Positions 1 through 7,631 of a stretch of 64,000 nt of DNA are shown here, one piece after another. The notes under the pieces are model-generated. The model ran no database searches. It was not told where the DNA came from and saw only the letters and a list, made by a program, of their open reading frames with translations. Position numbers and translations under genes: made by a program. This stretch comes from DASUZB01 sp035535495 (GTDB lineage: Bacteria > Actinomycetota > CALGFH01): positions 1 through 64,000 of the forward strand of contig DATLQA010000029.1 of the NCBI GenBank assembly GCA_035535495.1, given 5' to 3'. Positions within the stretch are counted from its first letter, which is position 1, and every line of letters starts with the position of its first letter.

Positions 1-184
1 GCTCCGGGTCCTCGGTGATGATCTTGAGCCGGGCGTAGGACGGGTCCACCGGGGTCCGGCCCACGTCGAACTGCTCGATCACGTAGTCGGCCAGGGCCTC
101 GCGCACCTGGTCCAGGATGCGGGTGAACAGCATCGAGTCGATCACGTGACCGGTGATCTCGAGGGTCTCCGAGTTGGTTGCCAT
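1..184 (-). CDS. LOR/SDH-domain protein (TIGR00300-like), 5' part only
   Basis: The first 61 codons of a minus-strand gene that runs off the left edge. The start is the ATG at 184. The N-terminus has the pattern E-x-x-G-H-x-I-D-S near residues 9-17 and a D-P-S-Y-A-R motif near residues 48-53. These are hallmarks of the N-terminal domain of the LOR/SDH family (TIGR00300), proteins related to archaeal ornithine cyclodeaminase and to the C-terminal part of arginine dihydrolase-type enzymes. The catalytic NAD-binding part is outside the window, so the reaction cannot be decided here. It lies on the same strand as the esterase, with a gap of about 127 bp, and could be its downstream partner. Confidence 0.7.
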   Translation of the reverse strand, partial: MATNSETLEITGHVIDSMLFTRILDQVREALADYVIEQFDVGRTPVDPSYARLKIITEDPE

Positions 185-311
185 GGCTCCTCGATCGGCT
201 GGTCAGGTCGCGACCCCCGATTGTGGCACGACTGCCCCGCAGGGTGGGTGGGACTCACGGTGCCAGTGGCGCTCGCTCGTCTGCTCCGTAGGGATGTCGA
301 CTGTGGGTCCG

Positions 312-1070
312 TCACGCTGGCCCGGCGACGCGCCGGAGGAACTCGACGCTGCCGTCGAAGATCGTCTGGCGTTCCAGGTCGAGGGTTGCCACGTGGTAGG
401 AGCGTTCCAGCCAGACCACCTGGACGTCGGCCGAGCCGACCTCGGCGGCGACCAGCTCGGTGTTGCCGGGATCGACCACGTGGTCCTGGCGTGACACGAA
501 GCAGAGCAGCGGCTGGGTGACCCCGGGCAGGGCCGCCCGGACGCCGCGCTGGAAGGCGCGCACCGACGCCAGCGTCTTGAGCGGGACCTGCGCGTAGGCG
601 AGCTCCTTGGTCTCGCTGTCGGCCAGGTCGCTGCCAACCCCTGGCGCGGTCGCGACCAGCCGCTTGACCAGCGGCAGGGCGACCAGCCGTGGGTCGCGCG
701 AGTACAGCCAGGGGTTGACCGTGACCACCCCGAGCACCTGGCTGGACCGGCTCGCGGCCAGGTGCAGGGCGAGCGCCCCGCCGAACGACAGCGCGCCGAC
801 CACCACCCGCTGGCAGCGCCCGGAAAGCTCGTCGAGGGCCTGCTCGGCGGCGGCGACCATCTCGGTGGCGCGCCGGGCGGCCAGGTCGCGCCAGTCGGTG
901 CCGTGCCCGGGCAGGAGCGGGCAGTGCACCGCGAACCCGCCGTCCCGCAGCGCCTCCCCCCACGGCCGCAGCCCCTGCGGCGAGCCGGTGAAGCCGTGCA
1001 GCAGCAGCACGCCGACGTCGCCGCCATCGAAGGTGAACGGCTCGGCACCGGCCAGGACCGGATACTCCAT
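312..1070 (-). CDS. Alpha/beta hydrolase, carboxylesterase/monoacylglycerol lipase type
   Basis: A 252-aa soluble hydrolase expected to cleave short or medium-chain carboxyl esters in the cytoplasm. The oxyanion strand LLLHGFTG lies near residue 20. The nucleophile elbow is A-L-S-F-G-G, where the family usually has G-L-S-x-G-G. The acid is the Asp of SRQDHVVDP and the base is the His of SYHVATLD near the C-terminus, so the triad is complete. Length and motif order match Est30/bacterial monoglyceride lipases. I chose the ATG at 1070 because GGGAGG lies 5 nt upstream; upstream in-frame sequence is low-complexity Arg/Gly and not protein-like. The gene is divergent from the threonine aldolase. 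Confidence 0.85.
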   Translation of the reverse strand: MEYPVLAGAEPFTFDGGDVGVLLLHGFTGSPQGLRPWGEALRDGGFAVHCPLLPGHGTDWRDLAARRATEMVAAAEQALDELSGRCQRVVVGALSFGGALALHLAASRSSQVLGVVTVNPWLYSRDPRLVALPLVKRLVATAPGVGSDLADSETKELAYAQVPLKTLASVRAFQRGVRAALPGVTQPLLCFVSRQDHVVDPGNTELVAAEVGSADVQVVWLERSYHVATLDLERQTIFDGSVEFLRRVAGPA

Positions 1071-1309
1071 GCCAACCTCCCAGGGCGGCCTGCTCGACGG
1101 TGCGATCCTCGCAGACCGGCGCCAGGCCGTCGCCGCGAGCCCACCTCGGCGTCCGCCCGGACCGCCGCCGCGGCGGACCCCGATGCCCGCCGCGCCGACC
1201 GGCTTCCCGGCGGGCGCCGGTAGACTGCGGCGAGGCCCGCGGCGGCGCCGGCTCGATGGCTGCCCGTTCCGGGCCAGGACATCGCCAGCGCCGACCCGGG
1301 GAACCCGCC

Positions 1310-2335
1310 ATGCCGATCGACCTGCGCTCCGACACCCTGACCCGACCGACCCCGGCGATGCGCCGTGCCATGGCCGACGCCGAGGTCGGCGACGACCAGT
1401 GGCGCGAAGACCCGACCACCCAACGCCTGGAGGCGGCCGTCGCCGAGCGCTTCGGCCGCGAGGCGGCCCTGTTCGTCCCCTCGGGCACCATGGGCAATCA
1501 GGTCTGCCTGCGCCTGGCCGCACGGCCGGGCAGCGAGGTCCTCGCCAACGAGGACAACCACATCTTCTGGTACGAGTCCGGAGCGGCTCCGGCGCTCAGC
1601 GGCATCCAGCTCCATGCCGTGGCGGGCGTGCGCGGCAGGCTCGACCCGGCCGCGGTCGCCGCCCGCGTCCGCGGGGCCGCCTACGGCGTCCCCACCGCGG
1701 CGGTCGCGGTCGAGCAGACCCACAACCGCGGCGGCGGTGCCGTCCACCCCTTGGCCGAGCTGGCCGAGCTGCGCGCCCTGACCAGCGCGGCAGGGCTCCA
1801 CCTGCACTGTGACGGCGCGCGGATCTGGAACGCGTCGGTGGCCACCGGCACGTCGCTGGAACGCTACGGCGCCATGTTCGACTCGCTGTCGGTCTGCTTC
1901 TCCAAGGGCCTGGCCGCGCCGGTCGGCTCCGCCGTGATCGGCGACCGGGAGCTGGTGGAGCGGGCCCGCCAGGTGCGGCAGCTCCTCGGCGGCGGGCTGC
2001 GCCAGTCAGGGGTGCTGGCCGCGGCCGCCCTGGTGGCGATCGACGAGATGGTCGACCGCCTGGCCGATGACCACGCCAACGCCCGCGCCACCGCGGAGAC
2101 GGTCGCCGCCGGCGTCCCGGGCAGCACCGACCCCGCCCTGGTCGACACGAACATCGTGCTGCTCGACACGCGGCCGTTCGGGACCGACGGGCCCGGGCTG
2201 GTGGCCCGCCTGGCCGAGCAGGACGTGCTGGCCGTCGACACCGGCCCGGAGCAGGTGCGGCTGGTGTTCCACTACGAGGTCGGCGCCGGCGACGCCGAGA
2301 AGGCGGCCAGGGCGATCGTGGCCGCGGCGGCATGA
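1310..2335 (+). CDS. Low-specificity threonine aldolase
   Basis: A 341-aa PLP enzyme (fold type I, aspartate aminotransferase superfamily) that splits threonine/allo-threonine into glycine and acetaldehyde. It starts MPIDLRSDTLTRPTPAM, the standard N-terminus of the family. It has the G-D-D-Q-W-x-x-D-P segment for PLP and substrate, the H-C-D-G-A-R PLP-binding aspartate, and the Schiff-base lysine near residue 199 in CFSKG. Full length. The ATG at 1310 is the only start that gives this N-terminus. It overlaps the next gene by ATGA, so the two threonine-degrading enzymes are translationally coupled. A weak -10-like TAGACT lies at 1221-1226, without a good -35. Confidence 0.93.
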   Translation: MPIDLRSDTLTRPTPAMRRAMADAEVGDDQWREDPTTQRLEAAVAERFGREAALFVPSGTMGNQVCLRLAARPGSEVLANEDNHIFWYESGAAPALSGIQLHAVAGVRGRLDPAAVAARVRGAAYGVPTAAVAVEQTHNRGGGAVHPLAELAELRALTSAAGLHLHCDGARIWNASVATGTSLERYGAMFDSLSVCFSKGLAAPVGSAVIGDRELVERARQVRQLLGGGLRQSGVLAAAALVAIDEMVDRLADDHANARATAETVAAGVPGSTDPALVDTNIVLLDTRPFGTDGPGLVARLAEQDVLAVDTGPEQVRLVFHYEVGAGDAEKAARAIVAAAA

Positions 2336-3309
2336 GCCGGGCGGTGGCCGAGTTCGGTCTGGCCGATGTCGAAGCGGCGGCCGCCCGCATCGCCGGGCGG
2401 GTGCACCGCACGCCGGTGGTGCGCTCGCGCCTGCTCGACGCCGAGGCCGGCTGCCAGGTGCATCCCAAGGCCGAGCACCTGCAGCGGGCCGGCTCCTTCA
2501 AGGTGCGGGGGGCCACCAGCGCGGTCCGCGCGCTCGACCCGGCGGTGCTGGCGCGCGGGGTGATCGCGGTCAGCTCCGGCAACCACGCCCAGGCGGTCGC
2601 CCTGGCCGCGGCCGAGGCCGGCACCAGCGCGGTGATCGTCATGCCCGCCGACTCCAATCCCGCCAAGCTGGCCGCCACCCGCGCCTACGGCGCCGAGGTG
2701 GTCAGCGAGGGCGTCACGCACGAGCGCCGCGACGAGGTGGTCCTGGCCCTGGCCGCCAAGCGCGGCCTCCACCTGATCCACCCCTACGACGACCCGGACG
2801 TCATGGCCGGGCAGGGAACCGCCGCCCTCGAGCTGGTCGAGCAGGTCGGGGAGCTGGACGTGGTGGTGGTGCCGGTCGGTGGCGGCGGGCTGATCGCCGG
2901 CACGGCGGCGGCGGTCAAGGGCCGCTCGCCAGGCACCCGCGTGGTCGGCGTCGAGCCCGCCGGCGCCGACGACGCCTGCCGCTCCCTCGCCGAAGGCCGC
3001 CGGGTCAGGCTGCCCGGCCCGCCGGTCACCCTCGCCGACGGGGTGCGCGCCCTCACGCCTGGGGAGCGCACCTTCGCGGTCATGCGCCGGCTGGTCGACG
3101 AGATCGTCACCGTGACCGAGGAGGACTTGCTGGCCGCGGTGACCTTCCTCTGGTCCCGCACCAAGCAGCTGGTGGAGCCGTCCGGCGCCCTGCCGGTCGC
3201 GGCGCTGCTGACCGGGGCCGTCCGCGCCCGCCGCGCCGGCGTGGTGCTGTCCGGTGGCAACGTGGACGCCGCCACCCTCGCCGCCCACCTGACCCCGGCC
3301 GGGGCGTAA
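2332..3309 (+). CDS. Threonine/serine dehydratase, catabolic type (no ACT domain)
   Basis: A 325-aa fold-type II PLP enzyme converting threonine to 2-oxobutyrate (or serine to pyruvate) and ammonia. The PLP lysine is about residue 57 in SFKVRGA. SSGNHAQ contacts the cofactor and substrate, and PVGGGGLIAG is the glycine loop holding the PLP phosphate. SGGNVD closes the domain at the C-terminus. It ends right after the catalytic domain, so the C-terminal ACT-like regulatory domains of biosynthetic IlvA are absent. This resembles TdcB or actinobacterial short dehydratases. Coupled by a 4-bp overlap to the threonine aldolase, it probably serves threonine breakdown rather than regulated isoleucine synthesis. 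Confidence 0.9.
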   Translation: MSRAVAEFGLADVEAAAARIAGRVHRTPVVRSRLLDAEAGCQVHPKAEHLQRAGSFKVRGATSAVRALDPAVLARGVIAVSSGNHAQAVALAAAEAGTSAVIVMPADSNPAKLAATRAYGAEVVSEGVTHERRDEVVLALAAKRGLHLIHPYDDPDVMAGQGTAALELVEQVGELDVVVVPVGGGGLIAGTAAAVKGRSPGTRVVGVEPAGADDACRSLAEGRRVRLPGPPVTLADGVRALTPGERTFAVMRRLVDEIVTVTEEDLLAAVTFLWSRTKQLVEPSGALPVAALLTGAVRARRAGVVLSGGNVDAATLAAHLTPAGA

Positions 3310-3362
3310 GGTACGGCCGGCCGCCGCAGGAACGGTCTGCTGGGAGAAACGCGCCAAACGAG

Positions 3363-4784
3363 GTGATCGAACTGCGACTTGCCCTGACCTTCGACGACGT
3401 CCTGCTGGTGCCGCGGCGCTCGCGCATACGGTCGCGCCGGCATGTGGCGACCCGCGCGTGCTTCACCCGCGGGATCGAGGTCGCCGTCCCGATCGTCTCG
3501 GCCAACATGGACACGGTGACCACCGCGCCCATGGCGATCGCCATGGCGGAACTCGGCGGCCTCGGCGTGATCCACCGCTTCCTGCCGGTCGCCGAGCAGA
3601 GCGACGAGGTGCGGCGCGTCAAGCGCTACCTCGGCCACGTGGTCACCGAGCCGTACACCATCGGCCCGGACCGCACCGTGGCGGAGGCGGCCGCCGAAGC
3701 GGCCCACCTCGGCGTCACCGGGCTGGTGGTGGTCGACGCCGAGCGCCGCCCGCTCGGCATCCTCACCGCCCGCGACATGCGCGCCGCCGCCGAGGCCGGC
3801 GTCGCCGCGGCCATGACCCCGGCCGACCGGCTGGTCACCGCCAGGCCCGGCATCGGCCTGGACGAGGCGCGCAAGCTGCTCGACCGCCACCGCATCGAGA
3901 AGCTGCCGCTGGTGGACGGCGACGGCCGTCTCGCCGGGCTGGTCACCCTGCGCGACCTCGCCCTGCGAGACCAGTACCCGCAGGCGACCCGCGACGGGCG
4001 GGGCCGGCTGCGGGTGGCGGCCGCCCTCGGGGTCCGCGGCGGCTACCTCCCCAGGGCCGAGGCGCTGCTGGAGGCGGGTGCGGACGCGCTGGTGGTCGAC
4101 GTGGCCCACGGCCACGCCGACCACACCGTCGACGCCATCCGCGAGCTCAAGGGCGCCTGGCCCGGCTGCGAGCTGGTGGCGGGCAACGTGGCCACCCCGG
4201 AGGGCTTCGGCGACCTGGCGGCGGCCGGTGCCGACGCGGTCAAGGTCGGCATCGGCCCCGGCTTCGCCTGCACCACCCGGCTGGTCGCCGGCGTCGGCGT
4301 CCCACAGCTCAGCGCCATCCTCGACTGCGCGGCCGTGGCGCAGGAGACCGGCATCCCGCTGATCGCCGACGGCGGCATCAGGCACCCCGGCGACGTGGCC
4401 AAGGCGATCTGCGCCGGCGCCTCCACGGTGATGGTGGGGTCGCTGTTCGCCGGCCGGCAGGAGAGCCCCGGCGAGGTGGTGCGCCGCCAGGGCCGCCACT
4501 ACAAGGTCTTCCGGGGCATGGCCTCGTACGCGGCCGCCGCCGCGCGGCTCGAGATCGAGGGCCCTGGCGATGCGCTCGACCAGTACGTGCCCGAGGGCGA
4601 GGAGATGGAGTTCCCGCTCCGCGGCCCGGTCGCCGAGATCGTCGGCGACCTGGTCGGTGGCTTGCGCAGCGGGATGAGCTACATCGACGCGGCCACCGTG
4701 CCGGAGTGCTGGGAGAAGGCCACCTTCGTGCGCCAGACCAAGTCGGGCCGGCTGGAGTCCAGCCCGGGCGCCCCGGCCGGCTGA
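3363..4784 (+). CDS. CBS-domain GuaB-family oxidoreductase, probably GMP reductase-like
   Basis: A protein of about 473 aa with the IMPDH/GMPR barrel, split by a CBS pair at roughly residues 95-205. Barrel motifs: LTFDDVLL at the N-terminus, SANMDTV, GGLGVIHR, GNVATPEGF, and the catalytic loop GPGFACTTR with Cys near 303. The Arg-Tyr dyad of the mobile flap that true IMP dehydrogenases use for hydrolysis is absent. The C-terminus (EMEFPLRG...GGLRSGMSYIDAA...ATFVRQT) follows GMP reductase (VEVPFKG...GGIRSTCTYVGA...TTFIRVT). I therefore prefer NADPH-dependent GMP-to-IMP reduction, as known for actinobacterial GuaB1. No ATG start exists. I took GTG 3363 (GGGAG about 16 nt upstream), but AGGTG at 3361-3365 would suit a CTG start at 3372. 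Confidence 0.8.
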   Translation: MIELRLALTFDDVLLVPRRSRIRSRRHVATRACFTRGIEVAVPIVSANMDTVTTAPMAIAMAELGGLGVIHRFLPVAEQSDEVRRVKRYLGHVVTEPYTIGPDRTVAEAAAEAAHLGVTGLVVVDAERRPLGILTARDMRAAAEAGVAAAMTPADRLVTARPGIGLDEARKLLDRHRIEKLPLVDGDGRLAGLVTLRDLALRDQYPQATRDGRGRLRVAAALGVRGGYLPRAEALLEAGADALVVDVAHGHADHTVDAIRELKGAWPGCELVAGNVATPEGFGDLAAAGADAVKVGIGPGFACTTRLVAGVGVPQLSAILDCAAVAQETGIPLIADGGIRHPGDVAKAICAGASTVMVGSLFAGRQESPGEVVRRQGRHYKVFRGMASYAAAAARLEIEGPGDALDQYVPEGEEMEFPLRGPVAEIVGDLVGGLRSGMSYIDAATVPECWEKATFVRQTKSGRLESSPGAPAG

Positions 4785-4797
4785 GCGCTTGCGGCCG

Positions 4798-4822
4798 CCG
4801 CCACCGGGGTACCCGGTGGCGG
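4798..4822 (+). terminator. Perfect 11-bp hairpin after the guaB-like gene
   Basis: CCGCCACCGGG and its exact complement CCCGGTGGCGG are separated by GTA. The hairpin begins 14 bp after the stop codon of the GuaB-like gene and ends 23 bp before the next start. No U-tract follows, as is common for terminators in very GC-rich actinobacteria. Confidence 0.5.
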
Positions 4823-4845
4823 GACAGCCCAGGAAGGACGGTGGC

Positions 4846-5244
4846 ATGAGCTCCAACGACTACCAGCCCGATCCCGACGAGGTGAAGCAGGCGGTCGACC
4901 AGGCCGGCGGGCCGGAGGCGGCCGTCGAGGACGCCCTCCACCAGGGCGAGCCGGACATCGAGGTGGCCGAGCTGCGGGTCAGCGAGGCCAAGGACACCGT
5001 CCCGGTGGTCGAGGGCAAGGTGGGCTCCGAGAAGGACAGGGAGTGGGCCATCGGCCTGGCCCGAAACGCGCTCGGCCAGGAGGTCCACGACGCCCTCGAA
5101 GTCGACGAGTCGCTGCCGACCACCGCCCCCGAGCAGGTGATCAGCGGCTTCGAGCAGGACGACGACCAGCCCGACCTCACCCAGGGCACGACCGAGGGGG
5201 CCAACCCGCCCGCCGAGCCGGACGAGGTCCGCGGCCCAGCCTGA
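4846..5244 (+). CDS. Acidic protein of unknown function, 132 aa
   Basis: I do not recognise this protein. It is strongly acidic and hydrophilic, with no signal peptide or membrane segment. It has an ordered-looking middle (AELRVSEAKDTVPVVEG...EWAIGLARNAL...EVHDALEVDESLP) and a Pro/Glu/Asp-rich disordered tail. The ATG at 4846 follows AGGAAGGA at 4831-4838, a good ribosome-binding site. It lies alone between two hairpins (4798-4822 and 5273-5300), so it may be a single-gene transcript. Codon use matches its neighbours, so it is probably a real native gene. Confidence 0.65.
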   Translation: MSSNDYQPDPDEVKQAVDQAGGPEAAVEDALHQGEPDIEVAELRVSEAKDTVPVVEGKVGSEKDREWAIGLARNALGQEVHDALEVDESLPTTAPEQVISGFEQDDDQPDLTQGTTEGANPPAEPDEVRGPA

Positions 5245-5272
5245 CCGGCGCCACCAGGGTCCGTGCTCGCCG

Positions 5273-5312
5273 CCGGCACGCGGGTTCGGTAGCGTGCCGG
5301 TATGCGGCACGC
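5273..5312 (+). promoter_or_regulatory. Three mutually pairing segments around the start of the 153-aa ORF
   Basis: CCGGCACGC (5273-5281) pairs perfectly with GCGTGCCGG (5292-5300) over 9 bp. The same middle segment can instead pair over 8 bp with CGGCACGC (5305-5312), just inside the downstream reading frame. The ATG at 5302 sits between the last two segments and has no Shine-Dalgarno. The layout permits two alternative hairpins, the second of which would bury the start codon. It could also simply be a terminator for the preceding gene. Confidence 0.35.
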
Positions 5313-5763
5313 CGTCGAGCACCCATCCCCGCCAGCCTGGACCCGCCGGTTCGTGGCCGCGTTCCTGGCCGTCTTCGTGGTCTGCGGGGTCTTCGGCCTC
5401 GAGGCCTGGCCGCTCACCGGCTGGCGGCTGTTCGCCGACGCCCGCCAGCCCGTCCAGGTCGTCTGGCAGGCGGTGACCGTCGACGCGGCCGGGCACGAGG
5501 CGCCGGTGGCGTTCGGCGACCTGCCCGCCGGCTTCCACGGCAACGTCCAGGTCCTCAAGGGCTTCGCCGGACTAGCTGCCGCGGAGCAGGCCGCCGTCTG
5601 CCGGGCGTGGGCGGATGCGGTGCGGGCGCGTGGCGGCCAGGTCGAGGCGGTGCGGATCTACCACACGGTGACCGACGTCTCCCGCCGGGTCGGCAAGCGG
5701 GGCGCGCCGCCAGCCCGCGAGCTGCGCTGGACCTGCACGGAGGCTGGCGTTGCGCCGGCTTGA
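5302..5763 (+). CDS. Single-pass membrane/secreted protein of unknown function, 153 aa
   Basis: One hydrophobic segment near residues 18-36 (after basic WTRR) acts as a signal anchor; the rest is an extracytoplasmic domain with one Trp-Thr-Cys motif near the end. I do not recognise a named family. The gene overlaps the start of the HTTM-like gene by 14 bp, so the two are almost certainly co-translated and this protein is likely a partner or accessory of that membrane enzyme. The ATG at 5302 has no evident ribosome-binding site, so the transcript may be leaderless or start further in. Confidence 0.65.
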   Translation: MRHAVEHPSPPAWTRRFVAAFLAVFVVCGVFGLEAWPLTGWRLFADARQPVQVVWQAVTVDAAGHEAPVAFGDLPAGFHGNVQVLKGFAGLAAAEQAAVCRAWADAVRARGGQVEAVRIYHTVTDVSRRVGKRGAPPARELRWTCTEAGVAPA

Positions 5764-6715
5764 GGCGGCGGCGCGCCGGGCCGGGGCGTGGCTGTTCGCT
5801 CCCGGCGACCCGCGCCGGCTGGCGGCCCTGCGCATCGGCCTCGGCACGGTGCTGGCGGTGCGCCTGGCCACCGGGCCGTACCTGGAGCTGGCCAGGCAGC
5901 CGGCGGCGCTGTTCCGGCCGATCTCGTTCCTGCGCCTGCTCGACGCCATGCCGCCGCCAACCGTGGTGGTCGTCCTCCAGGTCGTGGCCGTCGCCGCGGC
6001 CGTCCTGGCCACCGCGGGCGTGGCCGCCAGGGCCACCCTGCCGCTGGCCTGGGTCGCCGGGCTGCCGCTGGTCGCCATGACCTCGAGCATCGGCAAGGTG
6101 GTACACAACGACGTCCTGCTGCTGCTCGTCCTGGTGCCGCTGCTGCCCGCCCCGACCGGCGACACCTGGTCGCTGGCGGCCCGGCGCGGGCGGGGGAGCG
6201 CCAGGCCCCGGGCAGGCAGTGGAGTGTCCCCGCGCTACGGCTGGCCGGTGCGGACCGCGACGGTGGTGGTCGCCGGCGCGTATTTCTTCACCGGCCTGGC
6301 CAAGCTGCTCCACGCCGGTCCCGCCTGGGTGACCAGCGGCAACCTGCGCTGGGTGCTGTACGCCTCCAGCGACGCCCAGGCGGCACCCAACCAGGCGGCG
6401 CTGTTCGTCGCCGACCGACCCTGGCTCGCCCACCTGGTGGCCCTCGCCACCCTGGCCCTGGAGCTGAGCTTCCCCCTGGTGCTGGTGCGCCCGCGCGCGG
6501 CCTGGGTGCTGGTGCCCGGCGTGCTCGGGCTGCACGCGGGGATCTGGGTGGCAATGGGGCTGAACTACTGGCCGATGGCGGCCACGGTGGTGCTGGTGCT
6601 GGTCGACTGGGCGGCGCTGGCCGACCGGCTGGGACGCTACAACCACTTCTTCCGTTTGAAGAAAAGCCACAGGCCAACGCCTGACACCAGCATGAGCCCG
6701 AGCGCACCTGGGTAG
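5750..6715 (+). CDS. HTTM-domain (vitamin K-dependent gamma-carboxylase-like) membrane protein
   Basis: A 321-aa polytopic membrane protein with about seven hydrophobic segments and the pattern RLAALRIGLG near the N-terminus. A conserved-looking loop, SSIGKVVHND, follows. These resemble the horizontally transferred transmembrane (HTTM) domain proteins related to vitamin K-dependent carboxylase; the enzymatic activity of bacterial members is mostly unproven. The start is TTG 5750, supported by GGAGG at 5739-5743 and overlap with the upstream gene. Its last 79 bp overlap the 3' end of corA on the other strand. The final 26 residues (after WAALADRLG) are hydrophilic and look like read-through created by the corA sequence. 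Confidence 0.7.
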   Translation: MRRLEAAARRAGAWLFAPGDPRRLAALRIGLGTVLAVRLATGPYLELARQPAALFRPISFLRLLDAMPPPTVVVVLQVVAVAAAVLATAGVAARATLPLAWVAGLPLVAMTSSIGKVVHNDVLLLLVLVPLLPAPTGDTWSLAARRGRGSARPRAGSGVSPRYGWPVRTATVVVAGAYFFTGLAKLLHAGPAWVTSGNLRWVLYASSDAQAAPNQAALFVADRPWLAHLVALATLALELSFPLVLVRPRAAWVLVPGVLGLHAGIWVAMGLNYWPMAATVVLVLVDWAALADRLGRYNHFFRLKKSHRPTPDTSMSPSAPG

Positions 6716-7599
6716 CCAAAGCTCCAGCCCAGCTCCGGCATGTGCCTGAAGTTCATGCCGTAGATGCCGGCGATCATGGTGATCACCGCGAAGATGGCGG
6801 CCCAGGCACCGAGCGCCCTGGCCACCTCGGCCACCTTGTTGGAGACCACCGACAGGTTGGCGTCGAGCGCGGCCGAGGCCAGGTCCTGGTAGTCCTCCAC
6901 GCTCTCCACCACGCGGACCAGGTGGTCGTAGATGTCCTGCAGGTAGCGCCTGGCCTCCTCGGTGTACAGACCGGTGTCGCGGCGGAGCAGCACCAGCATG
7001 GCGTCGCGCATCGGCCCGGCGACCCTGCGGACCGCCACCATGTCCTTGCGCAGGCGGAAGAGGTCGGTCTGCACCTGGGTGCGGCCCTGGAAGACGGCCT
7101 CCTGGAGATCCTCGACGCGCTCCCCGATCGCGTCGAGCGCGGGGAAGAACGCGTCCACCAGTTCGTCGAGCACGATGTAGAGCAGGAAGCCGCCGCCCTC
7201 GCCGGCCAGGTCGGGATGGGCCCGGACACGGGCGGCGACCGCCTCGGCGTCGATCGGCATGCCGTGGTTGAAGCTGACCAGGAAGTTGCGGCCCGAGACC
7301 AGGTCGACCTCGTGCAGCCTGGCGTGCGGCTCGGCCTCGATCCGTTGGACCGTGTAGCAGACCAGCAGGGCGTACTCCTTGAACTGCTCGACCTTGGGGC
7401 GCTGATTGGGAACCCCGACCGTCTCCAGGACCAGCGGGTGCAGGTCGAACTCCTCGCCCATGGCCTCCAGCTCGGCCTCGGTCGCCGACAGCACGTCGAC
7501 CCAGATGAGCGTGTCCGGCTCCTGGCGCACCTCCGAGAGGTCGGCCACCGGCACGGTGGTCAGCTCCTCCCCTTCGCGGTAGACGCGAATCTTGATCAA
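6637..7599 (-). CDS. corA: CorA-family magnesium/divalent cation transporter
   Basis: A 320-aa inner-membrane channel: a cytoplasmic N-terminal domain (about residues 1-250, with long helices) and two C-terminal membrane segments. The signature YGMN (GMN at about 281-283) closes the first segment, and the loop MPELGWSFGYP follows. The C-terminus KRKKWL is the basic anchor typical of the family. It starts with TTG 7599, with GGAGG 7 nt upstream, and lies 32 bp downstream of the EamA gene on the same strand. It is convergent with the HTTM-like gene, with 79 bp of overlap. Confidence 0.93.
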   Translation of the reverse strand: MIKIRVYREGEELTTVPVADLSEVRQEPDTLIWVDVLSATEAELEAMGEEFDLHPLVLETVGVPNQRPKVEQFKEYALLVCYTVQRIEAEPHARLHEVDLVSGRNFLVSFNHGMPIDAEAVAARVRAHPDLAGEGGGFLLYIVLDELVDAFFPALDAIGERVEDLQEAVFQGRTQVQTDLFRLRKDMVAVRRVAGPMRDAMLVLLRRDTGLYTEEARRYLQDIYDHLVRVVESVEDYQDLASAALDANLSVVSNKVAEVARALGAWAAIFAVITMIAGIYGMNFRHMPELGWSFGYPGALGLMLVSGVGLWLFFKRKKWL

Positions 7600-7631
7600 C
7601 TGCCGTCCTCCTCGACGTGGCCGGCAAGAGG

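Noticed and set aside
1198..1226. A full promoter for the threonine aldolase operon
   Set aside because: TAGACT resembles a -10 but no -35 occurs at 16-18 bp.
2067..3362. The in-frame upstream extension of the GuaB-like gene through the threonine genes
   Set aside because: The extension is Arg/Gly/Pro-rich shadow sequence over two recognised PLP enzymes.
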